The translations under genes and the position numbers were made by a program. The notes beneath the pieces were generated by a model. It was not told the origin of the DNA. It was given only the letters and a program-made list of their open reading frames with translations, and made no database searches. Below, piece after piece: positions 49,942-59,016 of a stretch of 64,000 nucleotides of DNA. The stretch's first letter is position 1. Each line of letters starts with the position of its first letter. Where the stretch lies: contig NZ_CYTW01000002.1 in the NCBI RefSeq assembly GCF_001458215.1, positions 248,001 through 312,000 on the forward strand, written 5' to 3'. The DNA is from Shimia thalassica. GTDB lineage: Bacteria > Pseudomonadota > Alphaproteobacteria > Rhodobacterales > Rhodobacteraceae.

Positions 49942-51384
49942 ATGATCCAGGCTGATCTGAATACAATTCTGCCAGAAATCTTGCTGGCGCTCTATGCGAT
50001 GCTCGCTTTGGTGGGGGTTGTTTACACTGGCAAAGACCGGCTTGCCCCGTTGTTGACGTGGGTCACGGCCGGTGTGCTGATCGCGGTTGCGGTCTGGATT
50101 GGACTGACACGGGGCGGCACGGGCGCAACGGCATTCAACGGCCTGTTCGTGGATGACGGTTTTGCCCGTTTTGCCAAAGTCGCGATCCTGCTGGCGGCGG
50201 GTGTCGTTCTGGCCATGGGGCAGGACTATATGAGCCGCAAGGGGATGCTGCGCTTTGAGTATCCGATCCTGATCGTTCTGTCCGTTGTAGGCATGATGGT
50301 TATGGTGTCGGCTGGCGACCTGATGACCCTTTATATGGGCCTCGAGCTGCAATCATTGGCCCTTTATGTTGTGGCCTCGATGCGCCGTGACAGTTTGAAG
50401 TCCTCGGAAGCGGGCCTCAAGTATTTCGTTCTGGGCGCGCTCAGTTCTGGCTTGTTGCTGTTCGGATCTTCGCTTGTCTATGGCTTTTCGGGGACCACTA
50501 CATTCTCTGGTATCGTCGAGGCCGTCGGCCACGGCCACGCGCCGCTGGGTCTGTTGTTCGGCTTGACCTTTGTCACCGCCGGACTTGCCTTCAAGATTTC
50601 GGCAGTGCCGTTCCACATGTGGACACCTGATGTTTACGAAGGCGCACCAACCCCGATTACCGCATTTTTTGCGACCGCACCGAAAATGGCTGCGATGGGT
50701 CTGTTTGCCCGCGTCTTGCATGATGCCTTTGGCGGCGTGGTGTCAGACTGGCAGCAAATCATTGCGCTGATGTCCGTGTTGTCGATGTTCCTCGGGGCGG
50801 TTGCCGCGATTGGGCAGAACAACATCAAACGTCTGATGGCCTATTCTTCGATTGCCCATATGGGCTATGCGATGATGGGTCTTGCTGCGGGCACGGCCTT
50901 TGGTGTGCAGGCGCTTTTGATCTATATGGCGATCTACGTGACGATGAATATCGGTACCTTTGCCTTCATCATGAGCCTTGAGCGTGATGGCCAGCCGGTT
51001 GTCGATATCCGGTCGTTGCATATGTATTCCTCGCGTGAGCCGGGCAAGGCGCTGGCGGTGCTGCTGCTGATGTTCTCATTGGCCGGTGTGCCGCCCATGG
51101 TTGGCTTCTTTGGCAAGTTCTATGTCCTGCGGGCCGCATATGAGGCTGGTCTGGTCTGGCTGGCCGTGCTGGGTGTTGTGGCGTCTGTGATCGGGGCCTT
51201 CTATTACCTGCGGATCGTCTATTACATGTACTTTGGTGACGAAGGCGAAGCTTTGGACAAGAACCGCTCGCCTGTGCTCTGGGTTGCCTTGATGGTACCT
51301 GCAGCGGCGATGCTGATCGGTGTTGTGAACCTGTTCGGCATCGAAGGTATTGCACAGGCAGCCGCGGCCACTCTGGTTCAATAA
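49942..51384 (+). CDS. nuoN: NADH-quinone oxidoreductase subunit N
   Basis: A 480-residue antiporter-like subunit (ND2 homologue) closest to the membrane-arm base. Family blocks are [41 protein letters not shown] in parts, [32 protein letters not shown] in parts, and [23 protein letters not shown], containing the proton-channel Glu and Lys residues. AAGGAGAG precedes the ATG. It closes the operon; a terminator follows 27 bases on. Confidence 0.96.
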   Translation: MIQADLNTILPEILLALYAMLALVGVVYTGKDRLAPLLTWVTAGVLIAVAVWIGLTRGGTGATAFNGLFVDDGFARFAKVAILLAAGVVLAMGQDYMSRKGMLRFEYPILIVLSVVGMMVMVSAGDLMTLYMGLELQSLALYVVASMRRDSLKSSEAGLKYFVLGALSSGLLLFGSSLVYGFSGTTTFSGIVEAVGHGHAPLGLLFGLTFVTAGLAFKISAVPFHMWTPDVYEGAPTPITAFFATAPKMAAMGLFARVLHDAFGGVVSDWQQIIALMSVLSMFLGAVAAIGQNNIKRLMAYSSIAHMGYAMMGLAAGTAFGVQALLIYMAIYVTMNIGTFAFIMSLERDGQPVVDIRSLHMYSSREPGKALAVLLLMFSLAGVPPMVGFFGKFYVLRAAYEAGLVWLAVLGVVASVIGAFYYLRIVYYMYFGDEGEALDKNRSPVLWVALMVPAAAMLIGVVNLFGIEGIAQAAAATLVQ

Positions 51385-51410
51385 CCAACCTAAAGACGTT
51401 ATAAAGACGA

Positions 51411-51440
51411 GACGCGCCCCTTTGGGCGCGTCATCCTTTT
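51411..51440 (+). terminator. Terminator at the end of the nuo operon
   Basis: GACGCGCCC (51411-51419), loop CTTT, GGGCGCGTC (51424-51432), then ATCCTTTT. This nine-pair GC stem with a T run ends the nuo transcript; readthrough into birA is still possible. Confidence 0.8.
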
Positions 51441-51487
51441 GAGGGACCCTGTTTGGGGACGTTACGACAAAGACAAAGGACCGGACT

Positions 51488-52240
51488 GTGAACAACTGGC
51501 CTGACGGATATGGAAGACGGGTGCTTGCCGAAGTGGACAGCACCAATGCCGAAGCCCAGCGGATTGCCTCGTCCCTGACAGGGCCGGAATGGATACTGGG
51601 TTTGAGCCAAAAAGCAGGGCGAGGGCGCAGGGGGCGACCTTGGACTGACCCCACCGGAAACTTTGCCGGAACCCTTGTTCTTCGACCCACGGAAACACCG
51701 GACCTGATTGCACTGCGTTCGTTTGTAGCCTCGCTTGCCTTGTTTGATGCGTTTGTGGATGTAACGGGCAGAACCGAACCTTTTTCCCTGAAATGGCCTA
51801 ACGATGTGCTGTTAAACGGGGGCAAAGTGGCCGGCATTCTTTTGGAAAGCGCCGGTTTCGCAGGTGGTCAAATGAGCCATCTGGCCATCGGCATTGGCGT
51901 GAACCTGAAACATGCACCGGATGCCGCGCACCTTGAAAAACGGTCTGTCCCGCCGGTTTCACTGTTGTCCGAAACGGGCGCGGACGTAGATCCGGAAACC
52001 TTTCTGGATCTTCTTGCTGCGGCTTACGCGCGGTGGGAAACGCAATTCACCACCTATGGTTTCGATCCCATTCGCACGGCTTGGCTTGCGCGGGCTGCAC
52101 GTTTGGGCGAGGAAATCACGGCGCGAACGTCACGTGATGAAACTGTTGGCACCTTTGAAACGGTGGACAGCGCGGGCAATCTGGTGTTGAAGACGCCCAA
52201 AGGTCCTGTCGCCATTCCGGCGGCGGACATTTTCTTCTAA
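51488..52240 (+). CDS. birA: Biotin-[acetyl-CoA-carboxylase] ligase
   Basis: A 250-residue monofunctional biotin protein ligase, without the N-terminal DNA-binding domain of E. coli BirA, so it cannot act as a biotin repressor. It activates biotin with ATP and attaches it to a carrier Lys. Visible motifs are EVDSTNAEAQRIA, the nucleotide-binding GRGRRGRPWTDPTGNFAGTL, and KWPNDVLLNGGKVAGILLE. The start is GTG 51488, with AAAGGA seven bases upstream. Targets include acetyl-CoA carboxylase and the methylcrotonyl-CoA carboxylase encoded at 28758. Confidence 0.94.
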   Translation: MNNWPDGYGRRVLAEVDSTNAEAQRIASSLTGPEWILGLSQKAGRGRRGRPWTDPTGNFAGTLVLRPTETPDLIALRSFVASLALFDAFVDVTGRTEPFSLKWPNDVLLNGGKVAGILLESAGFAGGQMSHLAIGIGVNLKHAPDAAHLEKRSVPPVSLLSETGADVDPETFLDLLAAAYARWETQFTTYGFDPIRTAWLARAARLGEEITARTSRDETVGTFETVDSAGNLVLKTPKGPVAIPAADIFF

Positions 52241-52257
52241 AGCTTGAGGGGATAGTG

Positions 52258-53034
52258 ATGCTCCTGGCCATTGATTGCGGCAATACCAATACAGTGTTTT
52301 CGATCTGGGACGGTGATAAGTTCCTGTGCACCCTGCGTACATCTACACACCATGCGCGCACGGCAGATGCCTACTTCACCTGGTTCTCGACACTGATCAA
52401 ACACTATGAAATTGACCACGATATTTCCGAAGTGATCATTTCCTCGACGGTGCCGCGTGTGGTCTGGAACCTTCGGGTTTTTGCGGACCGGTTCTTTAAC
52501 TGCCGCCCCTTGGTTGTGGGCAAGCCGGAATGCCTTTTGCCGATCGAAGCACGCGTCGATGCGGGGACGATTGTCGGCCCTGATCGCCTTGTGAATACAG
52601 CCGGTGCCTTTGATCGACACGGCGGCGACCTGATCGTTGTTGATTTTGGCACGGCGACAACCTTTGATGTGGTTGCGGCCGATGGCGCCTATATTGGCGG
52701 GGTAATCGCACCGGGTGTGAACCTGAGCCTTGAAGCCCTGCACAACGCCGCTGCGGCGCTGCCGCACGTTGATATTGCCAAACCAAGTTTCGTAATCGGA
52801 ACCAATACCGTTGCATGCATCCAGTCGGGTGTCTTCTGGGGGTATGTTGGTCTTGTTCGCGAGATTTGTGACCGAATTAAAGCCGAACGCGACCGGCCTA
52901 TGACAATTGTCGCAACCGGGGGACTGGCCCCATTGTTCCAGCAATCGGTCGATCTATTTGATAGTTTCGAAGACGATCTGACCATGCACGGCTTGACCGT
53001 GATACACAATCATAACAAGGAAAACGCAACTTGA
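52258..53034 (+). CDS. coaX: Type III pantothenate kinase
   Basis: A 258-residue cytosolic kinase for the first step of CoA synthesis, of the acetate-kinase/Hsp70-like fold. The phosphate-binding start is LLAIDCGNTNTVFSIWDGD; further blocks are GPDRLVNTAGAF, VVDFGTATTFDVVAADGAYIGGVIAPGVNLS and IVATGGLAPLF. I use ATG 52258, six bases after GAGGGG; the adjacent GTG 52255 is possible. It lies 17 bases after birA and overlaps rnj by four bases, giving the usual alphaproteobacterial birA-coaX-rnj order. Confidence 0.94.
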   Translation: MLLAIDCGNTNTVFSIWDGDKFLCTLRTSTHHARTADAYFTWFSTLIKHYEIDHDISEVIISSTVPRVVWNLRVFADRFFNCRPLVVGKPECLLPIEARVDAGTIVGPDRLVNTAGAFDRHGGDLIVVDFGTATTFDVVAADGAYIGGVIAPGVNLSLEALHNAAAALPHVDIAKPSFVIGTNTVACIQSGVFWGYVGLVREICDRIKAERDRPMTIVATGGLAPLFQQSVDLFDSFEDDLTMHGLTVIHNHNKENAT

Positions 53035-54698
53035 GCAGCGAACGTCTGATCTATCTGCCTTTGGGTGGAGCCGGTGAAATCGGTATGAATGCCTATGTCT
53101 ACGGGTATGGCCCCGAAAACGAAGAACGCCTGATCCTTGTCGATCTTGGCGTCACGTTTTCCGACATGGAGACAAGCCCGGGTGTCGACCTGATTTTCCC
53201 CGACCTGACATGGTTGATGGCAAACAAGCACCGTCTTGAAGCGATCTTCATCACGCATGGTCACGAAGACCACGTTGGTGCGGTTGGCCATTTTTGGGAA
53301 CAATTGGGCGCGCCGGTGTATGCCCGTGCCTTTACCGCAGCATTGGCCCGTCACAAAATGGCGGACCGTGGCCAACCCGAAGAAGTCGTGAAAACCGTCT
53401 CCGCTTGGCCTGAAGTGACCAAAGCGGGTCCATTTTCCGTTGGCTTCCTGCCTGTCAGCCATTCGATCCCCGAAAGCGCAGGACTGGTGATCGATTGCCC
53501 CGCAGGCCGCGTGATCCATTCGGGCGACTTCAAGCTGGATGAAACGCCCGTTGTCGGCGAACCCTTTGACCCAGAACTTTGGGCGGATGTCTGCAAAGAC
53601 GGGGTGAAGGCGCTGGTTTGTGATTCAACCAATGTGTTTTCAACTGCGCCCGGACGATCCGAGGCAACAGTTGGCCCAGAGATTGAAAAACTGATCCTGT
53701 CGGCACCACAGATGATTGCCGCGACCACGTTTGCTTCGAATGTGGCCCGTGTCAAAACCCTTGCCGAAGCAGGTGAGCGGGCAGGGCGGTCGATCTGTTT
53801 GATGGGGCGCGCCATGCGTCGCATGATCGAGGCCGCGATCCAAACCGGCGTTCTGGATAGTTTCCCAAAAGTGATCAGCCCTGAAGACGCCCGTGCAGTG
53901 CCACGTGAAAACCTGATGCTGATCGTCACCGGATCGCAGGGCGAACGTCGTGCGGCCTCGGCGCAGCTGGCGCGCGGAAAATACAATGGTTTGACGATGA
54001 AAGAGGGCGACATGTTCCTGTTCTCATCCAAAACCATTCCGGGCAACGAACGCGGTGTCATCCGGATCATGAACCAGTTTTCCGAGATGGGCGTTGATAT
54101 TGTGGATGATGCCAACGGGCATTTCCATGTTTCGGGCCATGCCAACCGCCCTGATCTCGAGCGGTTGCAGGATATCGTGAAACCCCAGATGGTGATCCCG
54201 AACCACGGCGAACACCGCCATCTGCGCGCGCATGCCAAACTGTCAAACGAGCGTGGCCGTGCTTCGGTTTTGGCCGTGAATGGCACGATGGTTGATTTGA
54301 CAGGCGACGAGCCACGGGTATGCGGATTTGTCGAAACCGGCCGCACCTATTTGGACGGCGCTATCAAAATTGGCGCCTTGGATGGCATCGTGCGTGACCG
54401 TATCCGTATGGCGCTGAACGGGCATCTGATCGTAACCGTTATTCTTGATGAAGATGACGAACCTTTGGGCGAAGCATGGTGCGAGATGAAGGGGTTGCCA
54501 GAGCTCGGCCGCAGCAATGCGCCGTTGTTGGAAGTCTTGGAAGAGGACCTCACCCAGTTCCTCGGACGCGCGTCTGAAAAGACTCTGACAAGCGATGACA
54601 AAATCGAGCAAGAGTTGCGCCGGATTGCGCGCAACACCTGTAATGATGAAATCGGCAAAAAGCCCGAAGTGACTGTGATTGTCTCTCGTATGAGCTAA
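53031..54698 (+). CDS. rnj: Ribonuclease J
   Basis: A 555-residue metallo-beta-lactamase/beta-CASP nuclease with 5'-3' exonuclease and endonuclease activity in RNA processing. The zinc motif is THGHEDHVGAVGHF; VDLGVTFSD, SGDFKLDETP and the beta-CASP block ITGSQGERRAASAQLARG (written here without its preceding Val-rich strand) follow, with PNHGEHRHLRAHAKLS near the end. The start is a TTG at 53031 overlapping the coaX stop (TTGA), with AAGGA 11 bases upstream; the resulting N-terminus SSERLIYLPLGGAGEIGMN fits relatives. Confidence 0.94.
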   Translation: MSSERLIYLPLGGAGEIGMNAYVYGYGPENEERLILVDLGVTFSDMETSPGVDLIFPDLTWLMANKHRLEAIFITHGHEDHVGAVGHFWEQLGAPVYARAFTAALARHKMADRGQPEEVVKTVSAWPEVTKAGPFSVGFLPVSHSIPESAGLVIDCPAGRVIHSGDFKLDETPVVGEPFDPELWADVCKDGVKALVCDSTNVFSTAPGRSEATVGPEIEKLILSAPQMIAATTFASNVARVKTLAEAGERAGRSICLMGRAMRRMIEAAIQTGVLDSFPKVISPEDARAVPRENLMLIVTGSQGERRAASAQLARGKYNGLTMKEGDMFLFSSKTIPGNERGVIRIMNQFSEMGVDIVDDANGHFHVSGHANRPDLERLQDIVKPQMVIPNHGEHRHLRAHAKLSNERGRASVLAVNGTMVDLTGDEPRVCGFVETGRTYLDGAIKIGALDGIVRDRIRMALNGHLIVTVILDEDDEPLGEAWCEMKGLPELGRSNAPLLEVLEEDLTQFLGRASEKTLTSDDKIEQELRRIARNTCNDEIGKKPEVTVIVSRMS

Positions 54699-54699
54699 A

Positions 54700-54719
54700 T
54701 TCGACATTCATCTGTCGAA
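54700..54719 (+). terminator. Weak hairpin after rnj
   Basis: TTCGACA (54700-54706) and TGTCGAA (54713-54719) form a seven-base stem with a six-base loop right after the rnj stop. There is no T run, so termination would be weak. Confidence 0.4.
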
Positions 54720-54748
54720 ACTTGACGAGAATCAAATGCAAACTTGCG

Positions 54749-54774
54749 CTCCGCTGGGATCATTCCCAGCGGAG
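54749..54774 (+). promoter_or_regulatory. Hairpin that buries the ribosome-binding site of the 2OG oxygenase
   Basis: CTCCGCTGGGA (54749-54759) pairs perfectly with TCCCAGCGGAG (54764-54774) around TCAT. The closing GGAG is the Shine-Dalgarno, nine bases before ATG 54784. Translation should be blocked until the stem opens. There is no T run as in a terminator. Confidence 0.6.
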
Positions 54775-54783
54775 GCAAAGACA

Positions 54784-55626
54784 ATGACCTTTTACGCAAA
54801 CGATTTAATTGATTTAGAACGTTACCCCATTCATCAATCTGGACCCGCACGTGATGCGTTGATTGCACAGGTGCAGGGTGACTTGGCCAAAGACGGTTGT
54901 GCAGTGATCAAGGGGTTCCTGACCCCTAAGGGCATCGCGGAAATCGCAAACGAGGCTGACAGCGTCGCGCATTTAGGGCACCGGAGCTTTAACCGAACCA
55001 ACCCTTATTTCACCAAGGACGATCCGGCCTTGCCCGGGGATGATCCGCGTCGACAGTTTTTCGACCGGTCCAACACCTTTATTGCCGCCGACAATTTCGC
55101 AAATCAGGGCGCGTTGCGGTGTGTGCATGACTGTGACGGGTTTGACAGCTTCATCCAAGAGTGCCTTCAGGAGAACAGGTTCTTTCGCTACGCCGATCCC
55201 TTGGCCGATGTGATCGTAAACATGGCCGAAGAGGGCAACGGGTTTCCGTGGCACTTTGATACTAACAATTTCACGGTGACCTTGGCCATTCAGAATGCCG
55301 AGGAAGGTGGTGCCTTTGAGTATGCGCCGGCCATCCGTGCCGAAACCGAGAACTTTGACGAGGTTCAAAAGGTTCTTGAGGAGCGTTCGGATCAGGTGAC
55401 TGTACTGAACCTCGAACCCGGAGATTTACAGCTGTTTCGGGGGCGTTATTCCTTGCACAGGGTTGCGCCGTTGAAGGGCGCCCGCCGACGTTATGTGGCG
55501 ATTTTTTCCTATGTGGAAGAACCGGATATGGTCGGGGCGCCTGAACGCACAAAACAGCTTTACGGGCGTGTCTTGCCTGTGCATCTGGAACGCGCGGGCC
55601 AGCGCGCGGATGCGTTTATTGATTGA
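54784..55626 (+). CDS. Fe(II)/2-oxoglutarate-dependent oxygenase
   Basis: A 280-residue jelly-roll oxygenase. The iron triad is His157-x-Asp159 in FPWHFDTNNFTVTLAIQ and His225 in SLHRVAP; an Arg in ARRRYVAIFSYVEEP probably binds 2-oxoglutarate. The layout (WHFDTNxFTVTL, then EEGGAFEYAP) resembles proteins often labelled HalD/BesD-like. True halogenases of that group replace the Asp with Gly to make room for chloride; Asp is kept here, so hydroxylation is more likely. ATG 54784 follows GGAG that is held in a hairpin; ATG 54736 is an alternative. Substrate unknown, possibly a free amino acid. Confidence 0.82.
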   Translation: MTFYANDLIDLERYPIHQSGPARDALIAQVQGDLAKDGCAVIKGFLTPKGIAEIANEADSVAHLGHRSFNRTNPYFTKDDPALPGDDPRRQFFDRSNTFIAADNFANQGALRCVHDCDGFDSFIQECLQENRFFRYADPLADVIVNMAEEGNGFPWHFDTNNFTVTLAIQNAEEGGAFEYAPAIRAETENFDEVQKVLEERSDQVTVLNLEPGDLQLFRGRYSLHRVAPLKGARRRYVAIFSYVEEPDMVGAPERTKQLYGRVLPVHLERAGQRADAFID

Positions 55627-55644
55627 AACGGGTGGGAAAGAAAA

Positions 55645-55674
55645 AGCCTCGGAACTTTAGGAAGTTCCGAGGCT
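55645..55674. terminator. Bidirectional terminator between the 2OG oxygenase and the DEAD-box gene
   Basis: AGCCTCGGAACTT (55645-55657), loop TAGG, AAGTTCCGAGGCT (55662-55674): a perfect 13-base stem with a run of A on the left, which is the T run on the minus strand, and AAAAT on the right. It can end both convergent transcripts. Confidence 0.85.
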
Positions 55675-55679
55675 CAAAA

Positions 55680-57092
55680 TTATCCGGCGCGACGCTCGTC
55701 AAAGCTTAGCGCGATAAAGCTGGGCAGGTGATCACCCATACCAATGATCTTGTCGTCACGACCACGGTCGGAACGGCCACGTCCGCGACCACGAGCGGGC
55801 TGCTTGGTGTGTTTCGGCTCTTCCCGGCGTGGTGCGGCTGCAGGTTCTTGTTGCTTGCGTGGCGCCTCTTTGGGGGCCGCGACCTCGGCCACAGGAGCGT
55901 CCGCTTTCGGGTTTTCCTTTTTCGCCGATTTACGCGGCGCAGGTTTAACCGGATTTTCACGGCGGGGAATTTGTTTCTGGATCAGTGTCTCAACCGCATC
56001 AAACGCCTTTTCGTCGCGCGGAATGCAGATGGTGACCGCTTTGCCTTCGCGACCGGCACGACCCGTCCGTCCAATCCGGTGGACGTAATCCTCGGCGTGG
56101 CCCGGAACGTCAAAGTTGAACACGTGGCTCACGCTTGGCACATCAAGGCCACGCGCAGCAACGTCAGACGCCACCAGAATACGCAGTTCGCCATTACGGA
56201 ACGCGTCAAGCGTCTTGGTGCGCTGGCTTTGATCCAGATCGCCGTGAATTGGGGCGGCGTCATAGCCGTATTTTTTCAACGACTTCGCGCAGATATCCAC
56301 GTCTGTCTTCCGGTTGCAGAAGATAATCGCGTTAGAGCAGCTGTCGCCTTCCTGTTCGATCAATGCACGCAGCACGCTGCGTTTTTCACTGCCTTCACGA
56401 TCACGGCGGCTTGCCTTGAACATGACCACTTCCTGCTCGATCGTTTCCGATGCGGTCGCCTGACGCGCAACTTCAACGCGGGCCGGTGCGGACAGGAAGG
56501 TGTTGGTGATCCGCTCAATCTCGGGTGCCATAGTGGCCGAGAAGAAAAGCGTCTGGCGCGTGAATGGTGTCAAGGAGAAGATGCGTTCGATATCGGGAAT
56601 GAACCCCATATCCAGCATACGGTCCGCTTCGTCGACAACCATGATCTGAACGCCGGTCAAAAGCAGCTTGCCCCGCTCGAAATGGTCCAGAAGACGGCCG
56701 GGGGTCGCAATCAGAACATCCACACCGCGATCAATCAGGGCGTCCTGTTCTTTGAACGACACACCACCAATCAGCAACGCTTTAGTAAGCTTCAGGTGTT
56801 TTGAATAGGTGTCAAAGTTCTCTGCAACCTGCGCGGCAAGTTCGCGCGTCGGACACAGAACAAGGCTGCGCGGCATGCGTGCACGTGCGCGACCTCTGGC
56901 CAGCAGCGACAACATGGGCAGCGTAAAGCTGGCTGTCTTGCCTGTGCCGGTCTGGGCGATGCCCAAAACGTCTTTACCTTCCAGCGCCGAGGGAATCGCC
57001 CCCGCCTGAATAGGTGTTGGAGTTTCATACCCGGCTTCGCTGATCGCTTTCAGCACCTTGGGGTTAAGGTTCAAATCGGAAAATTTCGTCAT
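55680..57092 (-). CDS. DEAD-box ATP-dependent RNA helicase
   Basis: A 470-residue RNA helicase of the RhlE type, for ribosome assembly or RNA turnover. The helicase motifs are in order: Q motif (GYETPTPIQ), I AQTGTGKTASF, Ia, II VVDEADRMLDMGF, III SATMAPE, and VI HRIGRTGRAGREG. The C-terminal 100 residues are disordered, Lys/Pro/Arg-rich, with RGRGRGRSDRGRDD as an RNA-binding tail. It may cooperate with the RNase J encoded nearby in RNA decay. The exact subfamily (rhlE, deaD, srmB) is not decided. Confidence 0.92.
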   Translation of the reverse strand: MTKFSDLNLNPKVLKAISEAGYETPTPIQAGAIPSALEGKDVLGIAQTGTGKTASFTLPMLSLLARGRARARMPRSLVLCPTRELAAQVAENFDTYSKHLKLTKALLIGGVSFKEQDALIDRGVDVLIATPGRLLDHFERGKLLLTGVQIMVVDEADRMLDMGFIPDIERIFSLTPFTRQTLFFSATMAPEIERITNTFLSAPARVEVARQATASETIEQEVVMFKASRRDREGSEKRSVLRALIEQEGDSCSNAIIFCNRKTDVDICAKSLKKYGYDAAPIHGDLDQSQRTKTLDAFRNGELRILVASDVAARGLDVPSVSHVFNFDVPGHAEDYVHRIGRTGRAGREGKAVTICIPRDEKAFDAVETLIQKQIPRRENPVKPAPRKSAKKENPKADAPVAEVAAPKEAPRKQQEPAAAPRREEPKHTKQPARGRGRGRSDRGRDDKIIGMGDHLPSFIALSFDERRAG

Positions 57093-57263
57093 GTGTATCC
57101 GTGGTTTACGGACACTTCCGGCCCGTAGCAGCTTTTGGGGTCAGGCCCTATCGGCCCAGCGGTTAGTCGCCTGATCAACCCTCGCGCGGTTTGTATCCCA
57201 ATACCCGTCACGGGTCAATCTAAGCGCACAGTGGCGCAACCATTTGGCAACAGATGGGCGCGA

Positions 57264-58211
57264 TTACGGAAATTGTCGCTGTCGCTTGGTATCAAGTTCC
57301 AGGCGATAGGCCCGCAGCAAGCCACGTTTTTCGAGCGCTTTGAGAAGATCCGGAGAGGCCACGCACACTTCGTCATAAAAGGCCCGCAACCCGGCTTTGC
57401 CGTCGGATTTCTCAAGCGTCGCGAACAGGTCGTGAATGGTCATGCCGCCTTTGTGGCTGGGCACAGCGGCCCGAAGATCAGATCGGTATGAGCCCCGGTT
57501 GTGACGGTATCGATACTGATCGAGCCATGTTTCCCAATCTTTGACGTGAACATGACAAAGGTCGATGTCAGCCAACTCGGCCTTCTGGGGAAGTTCTTCG
57601 CCGTTTTGAAAAGCGTTGTGTATTCGGATTGTCACGTCTGGCAGACCCGTTCGAACAAATATCTTGCCCTGTATATGGCTGAGAAATCCGCCTTTAATAT
57701 AGAGGCCAAAGGTCGGGAACAGGGATTGCGAAATCTGTTGCCGCTGACCTTGGGCTGGTATGAACCCTTTGAAAAAGGTCACATCGGTCGGGGCAGCGTT
57801 GTCCGGTGGGGCAAGCGCCTCGATCGGGCGCACGCGTGCGGTTTGCACCGTGTCGGGCAAAGCGGCCAGCAGATCGCCTACAGGTCGATGGGGCCAGAGA
57901 AACTCGTCCACATCAACGTGCAAAAGCCAATCCAGATGTTGAGAGGCGCGGGCATAGGCGTGCGTCGCATTGCGCCCCTGACGCACCTGATGTTTGGCAG
58001 GGCGATGTTTGCCGCCTTTTGTCCAATAGGCTTTGTCGGTTCGGATGACACTCACGCGGGGGTGTTGTTCCAGACGGGACTGCGCGCTTTCGTAGTCATC
58101 ATCAAGATAGATATAAAGATGGTCTGCGCCGATCTCGAGATAGTGTGCTGCGAAATTCAGAATATCGCGGGCAGGGGCCTTGATGGTGGCAACGATTCCC
58201 CAGCGCATCAC
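57264..58211 (-). CDS. Glycosyltransferase family 2-like protein
   Basis: A 315-residue cytosolic protein resembling the glycosyl_transf_2_4/GT92-like group. It opens RWGIVATIKAPARDILNFAAHYLEIGADHLYIYLDDD, with a first Asp cluster, then HVDVDEFLWPH, a DxD-like metal/nucleotide-sugar site, and later IHNAFQNGEE. The middle part PAQGQRQQISQSLFPTFGLYIKGGFLSHIQGK is variable. Its start overlaps the unknown upstream gene by four bases. Such genes often make capsule or exopolysaccharide side chains; no substrate can be inferred. Confidence 0.75.
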   Translation of the reverse strand: MMRWGIVATIKAPARDILNFAAHYLEIGADHLYIYLDDDYESAQSRLEQHPRVSVIRTDKAYWTKGGKHRPAKHQVRQGRNATHAYARASQHLDWLLHVDVDEFLWPHRPVGDLLAALPDTVQTARVRPIEALAPPDNAAPTDVTFFKGFIPAQGQRQQISQSLFPTFGLYIKGGFLSHIQGKIFVRTGLPDVTIRIHNAFQNGEELPQKAELADIDLCHVHVKDWETWLDQYRYRHNRGSYRSDLRAAVPSHKGGMTIHDLFATLEKSDGKAGLRAFYDEVCVASPDLLKALEKRGLLRAYRLELDTKRQRQFP

Positions 58212-58969
58212 TCTTTACCCTTAAGCCGGGCGTGCACTTCTCTCATGCGTTTGAGGCGGCGGAAAAGGGTGGCCGGATCGCGGTTCAGCGTTTCGAACAG
58301 GTGATTGGCCAACGGGGCGATGCCGGGATCGGTCATGGCCAATTCCCAAACGGGCGCAATGACATTGATGTCCAGCCCGCCATGTTGCAGCGAGTATTGC
58401 GCCATATCCATCGGCATGGGGGCTTTGACACGGCGGGCAAACCCAAAGGGCACTTTGGGTTCCATACCGCTGTATTGCCGCTCAAATTCATAGAGTTTCA
58501 TGACCCCGAACAGCATGCGCATTGCCTGACCGACCTGACGTTGCACATCGGTGCCGCCGTGGTCCGCAAATGTCATGATCGAAGACACCTGCCAGCGCAG
58601 ATCAAGCTGCTCGATCAGGTGTTCATGTTGCTCTGCCCAAAGTCTGAGGAAGAGTGTCGCCACATCATCAGGAGCACTGGTTTTGCGCAGATTCGAAATA
58701 AGCAGCGCATTCAGCAGGGCGAGTTCGGATTTGCCGACAAACTCGACCGCAATGTCACGCCGTTTGCGCGAAAAGGCAGACGACCTGCGCGGTTCGCCTG
58801 CACGTTTCTTCGTTGCCGCCTCGGTTACAAATGTGGTGGTAAACGGGATTAGGTCGGCATCTGCTGCGGGAAGGGAATCTTTATCCAGATCAAAGGGTTC
58901 GCGCCGAGAGTTGTAGCGTTCGATCAGGGCGTGAAGGCCGCCGGGATATGACAGGTCATCTTGGGACAT
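58208..58969 (-). CDS. Protein of unknown function upstream of the glycosyltransferase
   Basis: A 253-residue protein I do not recognise. It is mostly helical, with a basic patch (RRSSAFSRKRRDIAVEF), a conserved-looking block LALLNALLISNLRKTSAPDDVATLFLRLWAEQHEHLIEQLDLRWQVSSIMTF in pieces, and MRMLFGVMKLYEFERQYSG. There is no signal peptide or transmembrane segment. It overlaps the glycosyltransferase by four bases, so the two are co-translated and may work on the same substrate. Family and role are open. Confidence 0.7.
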   Translation of the reverse strand: MSQDDLSYPGGLHALIERYNSRREPFDLDKDSLPAADADLIPFTTTFVTEAATKKRAGEPRRSSAFSRKRRDIAVEFVGKSELALLNALLISNLRKTSAPDDVATLFLRLWAEQHEHLIEQLDLRWQVSSIMTFADHGGTDVQRQVGQAMRMLFGVMKLYEFERQYSGMEPKVPFGFARRVKAPMPMDMAQYSLQHGGLDINVIAPVWELAMTDPGIAPLANHLFETLNRDPATLFRRLKRMREVHARLKGKE

Positions 58970-59016
58970 AGGCTATGATTGCACGGGGGGATGCCCCGTG
59001 CAATTGGTGCAATGCC

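Noticed and set aside
48988-50352. Minus-strand frame of about 450 codons opposite nuoM/nuoN
   Set aside because: Composition is His/Gln/Arg-rich, as expected for the mirror of membrane-protein codons; no homology visible.
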